Assembly (NCBI GenBank): GCA_013153475.1
Contig: JAADEJ010000041.1
Location: forward strand, 1-43,350
DNA: 43,350 bases
Direction: 5' to 3'
DNA from: Campylobacterota bacterium
Lineage (GTDB): Bacteria > Campylobacterota > Campylobacteria > Campylobacterales > Hydrogenimonadaceae
Shown: positions 1-7,100 of the stretch, in pieces
Numbering within the stretch: position 1 is the first letter of the stretch
Layout: every line of letters starts with the position of its first letter
The notes under the pieces: model-generated
Database searches by the model: none
Told to the model about the DNA's origin: nothing
What the model saw: only the letters and a program-made list of their open reading frames with translations
Program-made: the position numbers and the translations under genes

Positions 1-354
1 GGGCAGAAGGTCGTCGACGGCGAAGCGGTTAAGCGTAATCAGCGTGTTCAGGGGAATCTCCTCATTCACGGCGGCGTAGGCGATGCCGGAGATCAGTGAG
101 CGGTCCGAGAGGATCAGCCGGTGGCGGTTGGGGCGAATTACGCGCTCGGTATGTTCGGCCCGGTCGGCCAGAAAGAGAAGGGCTTCGCTTCTGGGATGCA
201 GACCCCCCTCTTCCAGTAAAATGGCCCGCAGTTTTGTCCCAAGGGGCGTGCCGCCCGGCTCTTTGGTTACCACGCAATCGCCCAGGCGTAGGGCCAGCGC
301 CTCGATCTGGGTGCTTTTGCCGGCGGTATCGACCCCCTCAAAGGCTATGTACAC
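1..354 (-). CDS. tmk: Thymidylate kinase, N-terminal part (cut by window start)
   Basis: Phosphorylates dTMP to dTDP with ATP in the cytoplasm, a step of dTTP synthesis. The first 118 codons are visible and the rest lies beyond base 1. A P-loop GVDTAGKST sits about residues 7-15 after the start, followed by EPGGTPLG and a DRS motif in LSDRSLISGIAYA, all typical of bacterial Tmk. I place the start at a GTG at 352-354 because it gives the family N terminus (M)YIAFEGVDTAGKST; it overlaps the end of coaD by 10 bases, so the two are translationally linked. The lid region and C terminus cannot be assessed. Confidence 0.93.
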   Translation of the reverse strand, partial: MYIAFEGVDTAGKSTQIEALALRLGDCVVTKEPGGTPLGTKLRAILLEEGGLHPRSEALLFLADRAEHTERVIRPNRHRLILSDRSLISGIAYAAVNEEIPLNTLITLNRFAVDDLLP

Positions 355-824
355 GGATGCTCCTTTTGGATCAACGCGGCCACTTCCGGGGGGACAAGAT
401 GGCTGTAGCGCCCCCCGTGGGCCAGAATGGCCCGCACCACCGAAGAGCTGATGAAGGCGTTTTGCAGGCTTGGCATGAGGTAGAGGGTCTCAATCTCGGG
501 ATCGAGAGAGGCGTTGGCGTAGCCCATCTGCAATTCATACTCAAAATCGCTGACGGCCCGCAGGCCCCGAATGACAATATGGGCGTTGGCGGTGTGACAA
601 AAGTCGACCAGCAGACCCGAAAACCCCTCGACCCGGACGTTGGAGAGGTTTTTGCAGGCGGCCTCGGCCATGGCGACGCGCTCGGCGTGGCCAAACATGG
701 GCCCTTTCGATTCGGAGGCGGCTACGGCGACAATCACTTCGTCAAAGAGGCGGGCGGCCCGGGTAATGATATCCATGTGGCCGTTGGTGATGGGGTCAAA
801 GGTTCCGGGATAGATGACACTCAT
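345..824 (-). CDS. coaD: Phosphopantetheine adenylyltransferase
   Basis: Transfers AMP from ATP to 4'-phosphopantetheine to give dephospho-CoA, the penultimate step of CoA synthesis; cytoplasmic. The 159-residue length is normal for CoaD. The nucleotidyltransferase signature GTFDPITNGH is near residues 7-16, IRGLRAVSDFEYE follows mid-protein, and ISSSVVR lies near residue 130, all diagnostic of CoaD. The ATG overlaps the stop of ubiX by four bases (ATGA), and the 3' end overlaps tmk, so flgA-ubiX-coaD-tmk reads as one operon on the minus strand. Confidence 0.96.
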   Translation of the reverse strand: MSVIYPGTFDPITNGHMDIITRAARLFDEVIVAVAASESKGPMFGHAERVAMAEAACKNLSNVRVEGFSGLLVDFCHTANAHIVIRGLRAVSDFEYELQMGYANASLDPEIETLYLMPSLQNAFISSSVVRAILAHGGRYSHLVPPEVAALIQKEHPCT

Positions 825-1348
825 ACTTCCTCGATTCTCCAGCGTTGATAGAGGTTATGCTCGATGCCCAGCAGATCATACCACTTGCCTATCACAAACC
901 GCTCCATCGCCTCCACGCTGTCGTGTTCGGCGTAATAGCCCATGACCGGCGGGGCGATGATAACGCCTAAGCGGGAGAGTTTGAGCATATTCTCCAAGGC
1001 GATGGCTGAAAAGGGCATCTCCCGCGGCGCCAGCAAAAGCGTGCGCCGCTCTTTCAGGGTGACCGCCGCGGCCCGGGTGGTCAGGTCGTCGGCGATGCCG
1101 CAGGCGATCTTGGCCAGTGTGTTCATACTGCACGGTATGACGGCCATGGCGTCGACGGGAAAGGAGCCCGACGCCGGCGGCGCGGCGATGTCCTTTTCGT
1201 CAAAGACCCGTTTCTCTTCATAACGCAGCACCTTGCGGGCGTTTTCGGAAAGAATCAGGTAAGGCGTGACGTTGGGGGGCAGAAGCTGAAGAAAACGCTC
1301 TCCCACGCCTGCACCGCTCGCGCCCGTGATCGCTATGGCCAGTCTCAT
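821..1348 (-). CDS. ubiX: Flavin prenyltransferase UbiX
   Basis: Makes prenylated FMN, the cofactor of UbiD-type decarboxylases, from FMN and dimethylallyl phosphate. The N-terminal Rossmann-like flavoprotein start [14 protein letters not shown], the central CSMNTLAKIACGIADDL and the REMPFSAIALENMLKLS segment match UbiX/Pad1. At 175 residues it is slightly shorter than many homologues but looks complete. The start overlaps the flgA stop (ATGA) and the stop overlaps the coaD start. A UbiD partner is not in this window. Confidence 0.94.
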   Translation of the reverse strand: MRLAIAITGASGAGVGERFLQLLPPNVTPYLILSENARKVLRYEEKRVFDEKDIAAPPASGSFPVDAMAVIPCSMNTLAKIACGIADDLTTRAAAVTLKERRTLLLAPREMPFSAIALENMLKLSRLGVIIAPPVMGYYAEHDSVEAMERFVIGKWYDLLGIEHNLYQRWRIEEV

Positions 1349-2001
1349 CGAATCTCCACTTCGTTTTTGCCGACAACCACGCCCCTGAGGGTTTTGCCGT
1401 CATCCCTGCGCAGGGTGATCATGTCGCCTTTTTTACCGCTTTGCAGGGCGGTGGCGTCAAACTCCACCGTCACGGCGCCGTCTCGATAGACGCAACGGAT
1501 CCTTTCGTGCTTGACGACACCGGGAACGGGGCCGGCGATGCGTGCGGTCAATACCCTGCCTTTGGCGATATTGCAATGGGCCAGGTACCTTTTTGCTTCG
1601 TCGAACAGAAGCGGCGGGGCACCGAACCGTTTGAACGGAACGGTCGCGGCCGTCGTGTCGTTTGGTGTAATGATTCTATCTTTTTTTATTTGATGAATCG
1701 CTTTATATACCCCGATTTTCCCTTTGATACGGTAACGGTAGAAACGGGTGCGGTGCCCGCACTGAAGAATGACGGAACCGTGGTTGTTGCGAAGGTTTCG
1801 GGGATTGAGTCGTATTTGGCAGGTATCGTTTTTCTTGAAAGAGTCGGAATGAGGCGGCGCCTGCAGGATAATGGTATCGATGTGTAACGAGGGGTAGCGT
1901 TGAAGATAGGATGTTCGTAACTTTTGGCGTATCGTTTCGTCAAAATGATTGGCCGAAAAGAGGGGTTTGGTTAAAAAAAAGATGAAAGATAAAAGAGTCA
2001 A
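1345..2001 (-). CDS. flgA: Flagellar basal body P-ring formation chaperone FlgA
   Basis: Periplasmic chaperone needed for assembly of the flagellar P ring. The C-terminal half has the SAF-type features of FlgA ([19 protein letters not shown], then [20 protein letters not shown]). An open frame continues upstream to a GTG at 2067, but those 20 codons are the tRNA-Gly gene read as protein and cannot be real. The only start codon between the tRNA and the mature protein is TTG at 1999-2001. It gives 218 residues with a hydrophobic Sec signal ending in LFSA near residue 17, although the n-region lacks a positive charge. No Shine-Dalgarno sequence precedes it. The start is therefore likely but not certain. 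Confidence 0.82.
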   Translation of the reverse strand: MTLLSFIFFLTKPLFSANHFDETIRQKLRTSYLQRYPSLHIDTIILQAPPHSDSFKKNDTCQIRLNPRNLRNNHGSVILQCGHRTRFYRYRIKGKIGVYKAIHQIKKDRIITPNDTTAATVPFKRFGAPPLLFDEAKRYLAHCNIAKGRVLTARIAGPVPGVVKHERIRCVYRDGAVTVEFDATALQSGKKGDMITLRRDDGKTLRGVVVGKNEVEIR

Positions 2002-2006
2002 AAAGA

Positions 2007-2081
2007 TGGAGCGGGAGACGGGGGTCGAACCCGCGACCCCAACCTTGGCAAGGTTGTGCTCTACCACTGAGCTACTCCCGC
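2007..2081 (-). tRNA. tRNA-Gly (anticodon GCC)
   Basis: The minus strand folds as a standard cloverleaf. The acceptor GCGGGAG pairs with CTCCCGC, the D arm is AGCTCAGTGGTAGAGC, the anticodon loop TTGCCAA carries GCC, and the T arm contains GGTTCGACC. The discriminator base is U and the CCA end is encoded in the DNA. It lies 25 bases after the tRNA-Leu body and only five bases before the flgA start codon, so the tRNA and flgA are probably on one transcript. Confidence 0.96.
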
Positions 2082-2097
2082 ATATGAGTTACAATTA

Positions 2098-2184
2098 TGG
2101 TACCGAGGGCCGGACTCGAACCGGCACGGGCTAACGCCCATCAGATTTTGAGTCTGACGTGTCTACCAGTTTCACCACCCCGGC
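2098..2184 (-). tRNA. tRNA-Leu (anticodon CAA)
   Basis: An 87-base class II tRNA with a long variable arm (GGGCGTTAGCCC) on the minus strand. The acceptor GCCGGGG pairs with CCTCGGT allowing two G-U pairs. The anticodon stem TCAGA/TCTGA encloses CTCAAAA, giving anticodon CAA, which reads UUG codons. The T loop GGTTCGAGTCC is standard and CCA is encoded. It is the first gene of the minus-strand run leading into tRNA-Gly and flgA. Confidence 0.96.
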
Positions 2185-2213
2185 GACTGGTACCCCATCG
2201 CTTTTCGACCCGA

Positions 2214-2219
2214 ATTGTA
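2214..2219 (-). promoter_or_regulatory. Putative -10 element of the tRNA-Leu/tRNA-Gly/flgA transcript
   Basis: TACAAT on the minus strand would place a transcription start near 2207, about 23 bases before the tRNA-Leu 5' end. No good -35 hexamer is visible, which is common in Campylobacterota sigma-70 promoters. Confidence 0.4.
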
Positions 2220-2262
2220 AAGCTTGGTACCTTAAACACCTATTAAATTCTGGTGTTTGCGT

Positions 2263-2290
2263 AAAAAAGCGGCCCTTATTTGGCGACCGC
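2263..2290 (-). terminator. Rho-independent terminator overlapping the end of hup
   Basis: On the minus strand GCGGTC pairs with GGCCGC (one G-U pair) around a ten-base loop and is followed directly by six T. The left arm lies in the last codons of hup and the loop contains its TAA stop, so terminator and coding end share bases. Confidence 0.55.
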
Positions 2291-2551
2291 TTCTTTGAGT
2301 TTTTTACCCACTTTGAATTTGACGGCGCGGGTAGCGGGAACATCGACCACTTTGCCGGTACCGGGAACTTTGGCTTTGCGGGCGGCGCGCTCGGCAGTGG
2401 TGAAGGTGCCGAAACCGATAAAGCTCACGCTTTTGCCGGCGGCGAGCGCTTCGGTAATGGTTTCGATGGCGGCGTCAAGCAGGGCTTCGGTATCTTTTTT
2501 GGACAGTCCCGCTTTTTCGGCGACCGCCTGAACGAATTCGGCTTTTTTCAT
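2276..2551 (-). CDS. hup: DNA-binding protein HU
   Basis: Small histone-like nucleoid protein that binds and bends DNA as a dimer. The 91 residues match the HU/IHF family: MKKAEFVQAVAEKAGLSKKD at the N terminus, the GFGTF motif near residues 46-50, and the DNA-binding arm region with VPATRAVKFKVGKKLKEAV at the end. The start has a Shine-Dalgarno sequence AAGGA about nine bases upstream. It appears monocistronic, ending in its own terminator before the tRNA genes. Confidence 0.96.
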   Translation of the reverse strand: MKKAEFVQAVAEKAGLSKKDTEALLDAAIETITEALAAGKSVSFIGFGTFTTAERAARKAKVPGTGKVVDVPATRAVKFKVGKKLKEAVAK

Positions 2552-2582
2552 TAGGCTATCCTTATGGTAGATTTACGCGCTC

Positions 2583-2611
2583 ATTGTACAATGTTTTATT
2601 TCAAAATGCAA
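2583..2611 (-). promoter_or_regulatory. Putative hup promoter
   Basis: The minus strand shows TACAAT (2588-2583) with TTGCAT 17 bases upstream (2611-2606). The start would fall near 2576, leaving a leader of about 25 bases with an AAGGA ribosome site. The surrounding DNA (2552-2690) is AT-rich, unlike the flanking genes, as expected for a strong promoter region. Confidence 0.4.
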
Positions 2612-2789
2612 GAAAACAGTAAGAAACACAATTTACAATTGTAGAAAATTGTTAAAAAAGTAACAGTGAAAAGTTGAAAGGTGTAAGGAAACTACTCCGT
2701 GAAAAGAACGAGGCGCCTGAGCGCTTCAGATGCCGGGAAATGGGATTTCAGGCTATCCGGGGTCTCTGAATGGGGAGGGGTGGAGAGTG

Positions 2790-2798
2790 TGATATAAT
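2790..2798 (+). promoter_or_regulatory. Extended -10 promoter of the scaffold-ferritin-psd operon
   Basis: TGATATAAT is a perfect TGnTATAAT extended -10 on the plus strand, predicting a start near 2805. It excludes an upstream in-frame extension of the first gene, because the transcript would begin inside it. No -35 match is present at the expected distance. Confidence 0.6.
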
Positions 2799-2835
2799 CT
2801 TCTTTTCAGAAATTCAAACCGTAAAGTGTATACGA

Positions 2836-3315
2836 ATGTCAACCATGGAACAAAACGAACTGTACGACCTGACGCTGGAGCACATGATGCACCCGCGCAA
2901 CTACGGCAAACTGGAAGAGGCCGACGCCACGGGCATAGGCAAAAACCCCGAAAACGGGGAGATGGTGATTGTCTACCTGAAGGTAGAAGGTGACAAAATT
3001 GTCGATATCGCGTTTCAGGCCAAAGCCTGCATGACCACCATCGTAGCCGGCTCCATCTTTACCGATACCGTCAAGGGTGTGGAGGTGGAAGAGGCCAAAG
3101 AGCTGACGCGGATCATGCTCTCCAAGCTTGACAACGTGCCCCCTGAGGAGGCGGCCTGTACCGAATTGGTGGCCGAAGCCTTTTACGCCGCCCTGGAGCA
3201 TCTCGAAGCCAAAGCGGATGATCCGGACGCGGTGGTGCCCACCCGTATGATCACCCAGCGTTGCGACCCCGAGGCGATGGGCAAGCAGATTTTTGACAAT
3301 ACCCAGGAAGGATAA
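2836..3315 (+). CDS. IscU/NifU-like iron-sulfur cluster scaffold, divergent
   Basis: Resembles the U-type scaffold on which Fe-S clusters are assembled (IscU and the NifU N-terminal domain). The N terminus LYDLTLEHMMHPRNYGKLEEAD matches the HPRN region of the family. Of the three ligand cysteines of IscU, two are present: Cys65 in FQAKACMTT and Cys108 in AACTELVAEA. The first is replaced by Asn40 in NPENGE, where IscU has PxCGD, and the conserved Asp two residues on is Glu. An extra Cys143 occurs in the C-terminal tail. I start at ATG 2836 (159 residues); a second ATG follows three codons later and neither has a clear Shine-Dalgarno sequence. It is followed after three bases by a ferritin-like gene, suggesting an iron-related role. 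The family is clear; the function as a canonical scaffold is uncertain. Confidence 0.82.
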   Translation: MSTMEQNELYDLTLEHMMHPRNYGKLEEADATGIGKNPENGEMVIVYLKVEGDKIVDIAFQAKACMTTIVAGSIFTDTVKGVEVEEAKELTRIMLSKLDNVPPEEAACTELVAEAFYAALEHLEAKADDPDAVVPTRMITQRCDPEAMGKQIFDNTQEG

Positions 3316-3318
3316 ACG

Positions 3319-4140
3319 ATGGCCAAACGACTTTTTGTCTCCATTCACGAGGGGTGGCTTCGGCTGCTCTTTGCCTCTTTTGCGGCGGAAGAGAGGGCAT
3401 GGGGCGAGACGCTTTACGATTATGCCGAGATTCTCTACCGCCACCTGCGCTTTGTGGAGGATATGTTTGTCAAACGGGGCATCGAATACAGTTGGGAACG
3501 GCCCGGTATCCGTTTGCGGTTTGCCACCGAAGGGGAAGCGGCCCGTTTCTGTGACGAGGCGCTGGCGCGGATTGAGGTGCAATTGAGCGACGACGGCGAC
3601 CCGCTGGCCAAACGGATGCTGCATGATCTTGGGTTTATCCGCAAGGAGCTGGCCGGTGCGTTTGAAAGAGAGACGAAAATCGGCGCGTTCGATCGCTCCA
3701 TGACGGTTGACGGTGTGAGCTTTTCGCAGGAGGCGTTGGCGGCGCTGATGCTCTTTTTGTTCGAGGAAAGCTACAAGGAGTATGAGCTGATTGTCATCTA
3801 CTCCTATGCCCAGACGCGGGTGGAAGACAAGCGTTTGCACGAGATTTTCCAGATCCTGATTGATGAGTCGAAGTTTCACCTCAAGTCTTTTGCCCGAATC
3901 ATGGCCAAGATGGGGATCCTTTCGGTACCCAGGATGGTCACAAGTGAGATCTACCGCTTTGACTCACTCAAAAAGTTCCTTGAAGAGGGCATTGAGGAGG
4001 AAAAAGGGGCCAAGGAGCAGTGCCGGGCTTTGGCCGAAGCGGTGGACGAGGAGAGTTTTCAGCGCTTTTTCAACTTTATCAACTACCAGGAAGATTACCA
4101 CATTACCCTGATGGAAGAGGCGCTGGAGAGGATTCAGTAA
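3319..4140 (+). CDS. Ferritin-like helical protein, putative iron binding
   Basis: A 273-residue cytoplasmic, mainly helical protein without signal peptide or membrane segment. Acid- and histidine-rich helices recur: EERAWGETLYDYAEILYRH near residues 24-42, EDKRLHEIFQILIDESKFH in the middle, and an ExxH in QEDYHITLMEE at the end. This pattern resembles ferritin/rubrerythrin-type di-iron helical bundles, and I call it ferritin-like on that basis only. It starts three bases after the IscU-like gene and its TAA is directly followed by the psd ATG, so the genes are co-transcribed. A role in iron storage or delivery to the adjacent scaffold is inference. Confidence 0.6.
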   Translation: MAKRLFVSIHEGWLRLLFASFAAEERAWGETLYDYAEILYRHLRFVEDMFVKRGIEYSWERPGIRLRFATEGEAARFCDEALARIEVQLSDDGDPLAKRMLHDLGFIRKELAGAFERETKIGAFDRSMTVDGVSFSQEALAALMLFLFEESYKEYELIVIYSYAQTRVEDKRLHEIFQILIDESKFHLKSFARIMAKMGILSVPRMVTSEIYRFDSLKKFLEEGIEEEKGAKEQCRALAEAVDEESFQRFFNFINYQEDYHITLMEEALERIQ

Positions 4141-4968
4141 ATGGCCGGGCATATCACCAACACGATCTCCCGCTGGTTCGGGGCGTTTGCCGATCATGCC
4201 TTCCCTTCCTCCCTGCAAACACTTATCAACCGCACATACGTGAATGTGATGGGGTTGGATATGCGCGAGTTCGCGCCCCCTGAAACCTACCCCACGCTCA
4301 ACAAGCTCTTTACCAGGGAACTGCGCAAAGAGCGACCCGTTGACAGGGCATCGGAGGCTTTTATCTCTCCGGTTGACGCGTTGGTTACCGAGTGCGGGAG
4401 ACTCAAAGAGGATCAGGCCCTGCAGATCAAAGGGATGAGCTATTCGGTGGAGGCGCTACTGACCGAAACCTATGAAGAGGGGGCCGGGCGTTTGCGTAAA
4501 GGCAGTTACATCAACTTCTACCTCTCTCCTAGAGATTATCACCGCTACCATGTGCCCTGCCGAATGCGGGTGCTTTCGGCCCTGCATCGGCCCGGGGCGC
4601 TCTATCCGGTCAATATGCCCTCATTGCGCAAGCGCAAAAACCTCTTTGTGGAGAATGAGCGGGTGATTTTGGAGTGTCGCACAGACAAAGGCGGGACGTT
4701 TTTTATGGTGTTGGTAGGGGCGCTGAATGTGGGTAAGATGACCCTGCGGTTCGATCCGCGCATTCACACCAACGCCCAGGCCGAGTCGCCCACGCTCTAC
4801 CGATACGATGACAAGCCGGTGATATTGGAAAAGGGCGAGGAGCTCGGTATGTTCAAAATGGGCTCAACGGTGCTGGTTTTCGCCGAACCGGGCCTGCTGG
4901 ATGTCGAGGTTGCCAGAGGCAGGAAAGTACGCTTTGGCGAGCGGGTCGGGCGGTTGACGGAGCGCTAA
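4141..4968 (+). CDS. psd: Phosphatidylserine decarboxylase proenzyme
   Basis: Makes phosphatidylethanolamine from phosphatidylserine at the inner membrane. The enzyme self-cleaves to create a pyruvoyl group. The cleavage site is FKMGSTVLVF, with Gly241-Ser242 (a variant of the usual LGST). The Asp and His of the self-processing triad are visible as SPVDALV (Asp79) and SPRDYHRYH (His134/His137). The 275-residue length fits the family. The ATG follows the previous stop codon with no gap, so translation is probably coupled. Confidence 0.95.
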   Translation: MAGHITNTISRWFGAFADHAFPSSLQTLINRTYVNVMGLDMREFAPPETYPTLNKLFTRELRKERPVDRASEAFISPVDALVTECGRLKEDQALQIKGMSYSVEALLTETYEEGAGRLRKGSYINFYLSPRDYHRYHVPCRMRVLSALHRPGALYPVNMPSLRKRKNLFVENERVILECRTDKGGTFFMVLVGALNVGKMTLRFDPRIHTNAQAESPTLYRYDDKPVILEKGEELGMFKMGSTVLVFAEPGLLDVEVARGRKVRFGERVGRLTER

Positions 4969-4969
4969 G

Positions 4970-5509
4970 ATGCGGGTGGCGGGCCTCTCTTTCCATGGCG
5001 CGGGACTTAGCAACGGGACGGATCTGCTCGCGCAACAGAAAACCGAAAAAACGGAGCTCCTTCGTCAGGCGGGAAAAGAGGTTGCGCGAAACGCCGACGA
5101 TCTGGACGCGGCCCAGCGGGCCGAAGTGGCCCGGCTACAGGCCAGGGATACCCAGGTGCGCTCTCATGAGGCGGCCCACCTTGCCGCGGCGGGCGGGATC
5201 GCGACGGGAGGGGCCAGTTATACCTATCAGGAGGGGCCCGACAAGAGACAATACGCCGTCGGCGGCGAGGTGCCTATTGCCGTGTCGCCCGGCAAAGACC
5301 CGGAAGAGACGGTCAGAAAAATGCGACAGGTCGCCGCCGCGGCCATGGCGCCCGCCGATCCCAGCCCTCAAGATTATGCCGTAGCGGCATCGGCCCGGGC
5401 CGAAGAGCTCAAAGCGCTCCAGGAGCTTCGCAAGCTTCAGAATGAGAGCGCGAAGCAGGAGGGGTTGAAAGTTTATGAAACAGCGGCCCGGGATGCGGCG
5501 GGCGCTTAG
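4970..5509 (+). CDS. Putative SprA-family metalloprotease
   Basis: A 179-residue protein with an HEAAH zinc-protease motif (residues 66-70) in RDTQVRSHEAAHLAAAGG. It is followed by GGASYTYQEGPDKRQYAVGG and then by VPIAVSPGKDPEETVRKM. This arrangement matches the SprA-related family, annotated in Campylobacter as a putative metalloprotease (CJM1_0395 type). No signal peptide is evident; the C-terminal third is Ala/Glu/Lys-rich and probably helical. It starts one base after the psd stop with GGAG nine bases upstream, closing the operon. Proteolytic activity has not, to my knowledge, been shown for the family. Its stop overlaps that of ychF on the other strand. Confidence 0.8.
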   Translation: MRVAGLSFHGAGLSNGTDLLAQQKTEKTELLRQAGKEVARNADDLDAAQRAEVARLQARDTQVRSHEAAHLAAAGGIATGGASYTYQEGPDKRQYAVGGEVPIAVSPGKDPEETVRKMRQVAAAAMAPADPSPQDYAVAASARAEELKALQELRKLQNESAKQEGLKVYETAARDAAGA

Positions 5510-6609
5510 ACGTTGAAGCGAAAGTGCATGACGTCGCCGTCCTGTACCACGTAATCTTTGCCTTCCAGGCGCATTTTCCCCGCCTCTTTGGCCCCTTGTT
5601 CCCCGCCGTATTTTATGAAATCTTCATAAGCGATCACTTCGGCGCGGATGAAACCTTTTTCAAAATCGTTGTGAATGACCGACGCGGCTTTGGGGGCCTT
5701 CCATCCTTTGTGGATGGTCCAGGCCCGTACCTCTTTGACGCCGGCGGTAAAGTAGCTGATCAACCCCAGTCGATCAAAAGCGGTGCGGATGATCTTGTCC
5801 AACCCCGACTCTTCAATGCCCAGCTCTTTTAAAAACTCTTCCGCCTCCTCGGGTTCGAGCTGAACCAGCTCCTCTTCTATTTTGGCGCAGAGTTTAATCA
5901 CGTCCGCCCCGACTTTTTCGGCGTGTTCCTTGACCGCTTTGACGTAGGCGTTGTCCTCCAGCAGGCCCTCTTCGTCCACGTTGGCGCCGTAGATGACCGG
6001 TTTGTTGCTTAAAAAACGAAGCTCTTTGTCCAGCTGCACGAAAGCTTCGTTCTTGCGGTCGGCAAAAGTAGAGACGGGTTGAAGCTCTTCCATGTGCTTC
6101 ATCAGCGCCTGGGCCACTTCCAGTACGGCACGGATCTTCTTGTCGCCGGTTTTGGCCTGGCGGGCCAGACGGTCGATCTTTTTCTCCAACTGCTGAATGT
6201 CGGCGAAGATCAGCTCGCTTTCGATGATCTCGATATCACGCAAAGGGTCGATAGAGCCTTCCACGTGGGTGATGTTGCCGTCGTCAAAACAGCGCACCAT
6301 GTGCAGGATCATCTCCGTTTCGCGGATATTGCTTAGAAACTGGTTGCCCAGCCCCTCGCCCTTGCTGGCCCCTTTGACCAGGCCGGCGATGTCCACGAAG
6401 TCGATGGTGGAGTGCTGGATGCGCTCGGGATTGACGATTTTGGCCAACTCCTCAAGCCGGGGATCGGGAACGGGCACCACCGCTTTGTTGGGTTCGATGG
6501 TGCAGAAAGGGTAGTTGGCGCTTTCGGCGTTTTGCGCTTTGGTCAGCGCGTTGAAAGTGGTCGATTTGCCTACGTTGGGCAGGCCGACGATGCCGACGGG
6601 AAGACCCAT
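5506..6609 (-). CDS. ychF: Redox-regulated ATPase YchF (Obg-like)
   Basis: Ribosome-associated P-loop NTPase of the Obg family that prefers ATP. The N terminus [23 protein letters not shown] contains the G1 loop, [21 protein letters not shown] the G3 region, and YGANVDEEG replaces the NKxD guanine-specificity motif, as expected for YchF. A TGS domain closes the protein ([20 protein letters not shown] onward, then [16 protein letters not shown]). I use ATG 6607-6609, with AAGGAG eight bases upstream, giving 367 residues; an in-frame extension upstream lacks support. The stop overlaps the convergent gene by four bases (TTAG). Confidence 0.96.
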   Translation of the reverse strand: MGLPVGIVGLPNVGKSTTFNALTKAQNAESANYPFCTIEPNKAVVPVPDPRLEELAKIVNPERIQHSTIDFVDIAGLVKGASKGEGLGNQFLSNIRETEMILHMVRCFDDGNITHVEGSIDPLRDIEIIESELIFADIQQLEKKIDRLARQAKTGDKKIRAVLEVAQALMKHMEELQPVSTFADRKNEAFVQLDKELRFLSNKPVIYGANVDEEGLLEDNAYVKAVKEHAEKVGADVIKLCAKIEEELVQLEPEEAEEFLKELGIEESGLDKIIRTAFDRLGLISYFTAGVKEVRAWTIHKGWKAPKAASVIHNDFEKGFIRAEVIAYEDFIKYGGEQGAKEAGKMRLEGKDYVVQDGDVMHFRFNV

Positions 6610-6682
6610 GTCAGACTCCTTGGGTAATGAGTGAAATGGGGGGATTATACCAAAGAGGAGGGGTGAAATCAACCGGGACGAT

Positions 6683-6943
6683 TTAGCGATAAAGACGCGA
6701 TGCCGTTACCGTGCGCATCGGTTTTTGGCGCCGCACGACTCTCAGAAAGCGGGGAAGACAGGAGAGAAAAAAGTAGAGTGAGAGTATGATGGTCACGATT
6801 TGGGTGATCGTCTCGATCCGCAATGTTTTGAAGATATCGAGAATCAGGAGTAGCAAAACGGCTTCCAGCGCCAGATAGAAGAGCGGTATCAGGATGCCGC
6901 GGCTTCTTCTTTTCTCTTCCCACTCTTTTTCCATATCAGCCAC
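6683..6943 (-). CDS. Small two-helix membrane protein, unknown function
   Basis: An unrecognised protein of up to 86 residues. A charged N terminus (EKEWEEKRRSRG) is followed by two hydrophobic stretches, LIPLFYLALEAVLLLLILDIF and TITQIVTIILSLYFFLSCL, then a basic tail (RFLRVVRRQK). It would sit in the inner membrane with both ends on the cytoplasmic side. The start may be GTG at 6943 or ATG at 6934; the latter has a weak GGTGG upstream. It lies about 70 bases before ychF on the same strand and may be co-transcribed. Confidence 0.5.
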   Translation of the reverse strand: MADMEKEWEEKRRSRGILIPLFYLALEAVLLLLILDIFKTLRIETITQIVTIILSLYFFLSCLPRFLRVVRRQKPMRTVTASRLYR

Positions 6944-7062
6944 CGTTGTCGATCAGAATTGATAGATTCTCCATAATATAGCTGAAGCAGTTTGAAAAAA
7001 TGTTTAAAAAAGTTAAATTTAAGTAAAAAAAGGGGAAAAGAGAGGGGGAGATAACGGGCTTA

Positions 7063-7071
7063 TGGTATGAT
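7063..7071 (+). promoter_or_regulatory. Extended -10 promoter of a 31-residue ORF
   Basis: TGGTATGAT on the plus strand is a TGn-extended -10. The predicted start is near 7078, leaving a leader of about 23 bases with AAGGAG before the ATG at 7101. Confidence 0.5.
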
Positions 7072-7100
7072 CGCAAAATCTTTTGCTCCAAGGAGTCAAT

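Noticed and set aside
96-848. 250-codon open frame on the plus strand
   Set aside because: Antisense to tmk and coaD, both clearly identified; no family features.
2007-2067. N-terminal extension of FlgA starting at GTG 2067
   Set aside because: All 20 codons lie in the tRNA-Gly gene, whose cloverleaf is complete; FlgA begins after it.
2770-2835. Upstream extension of the IscU-like protein
   Set aside because: The extended -10 promoter lies inside it, and the family N terminus begins after it.
2839-3879. 346-codon open frame on the minus strand
   Set aside because: It lies opposite the IscU-like and ferritin-like genes, spans their junction, and has the biased composition of an antisense shadow with no start signals.
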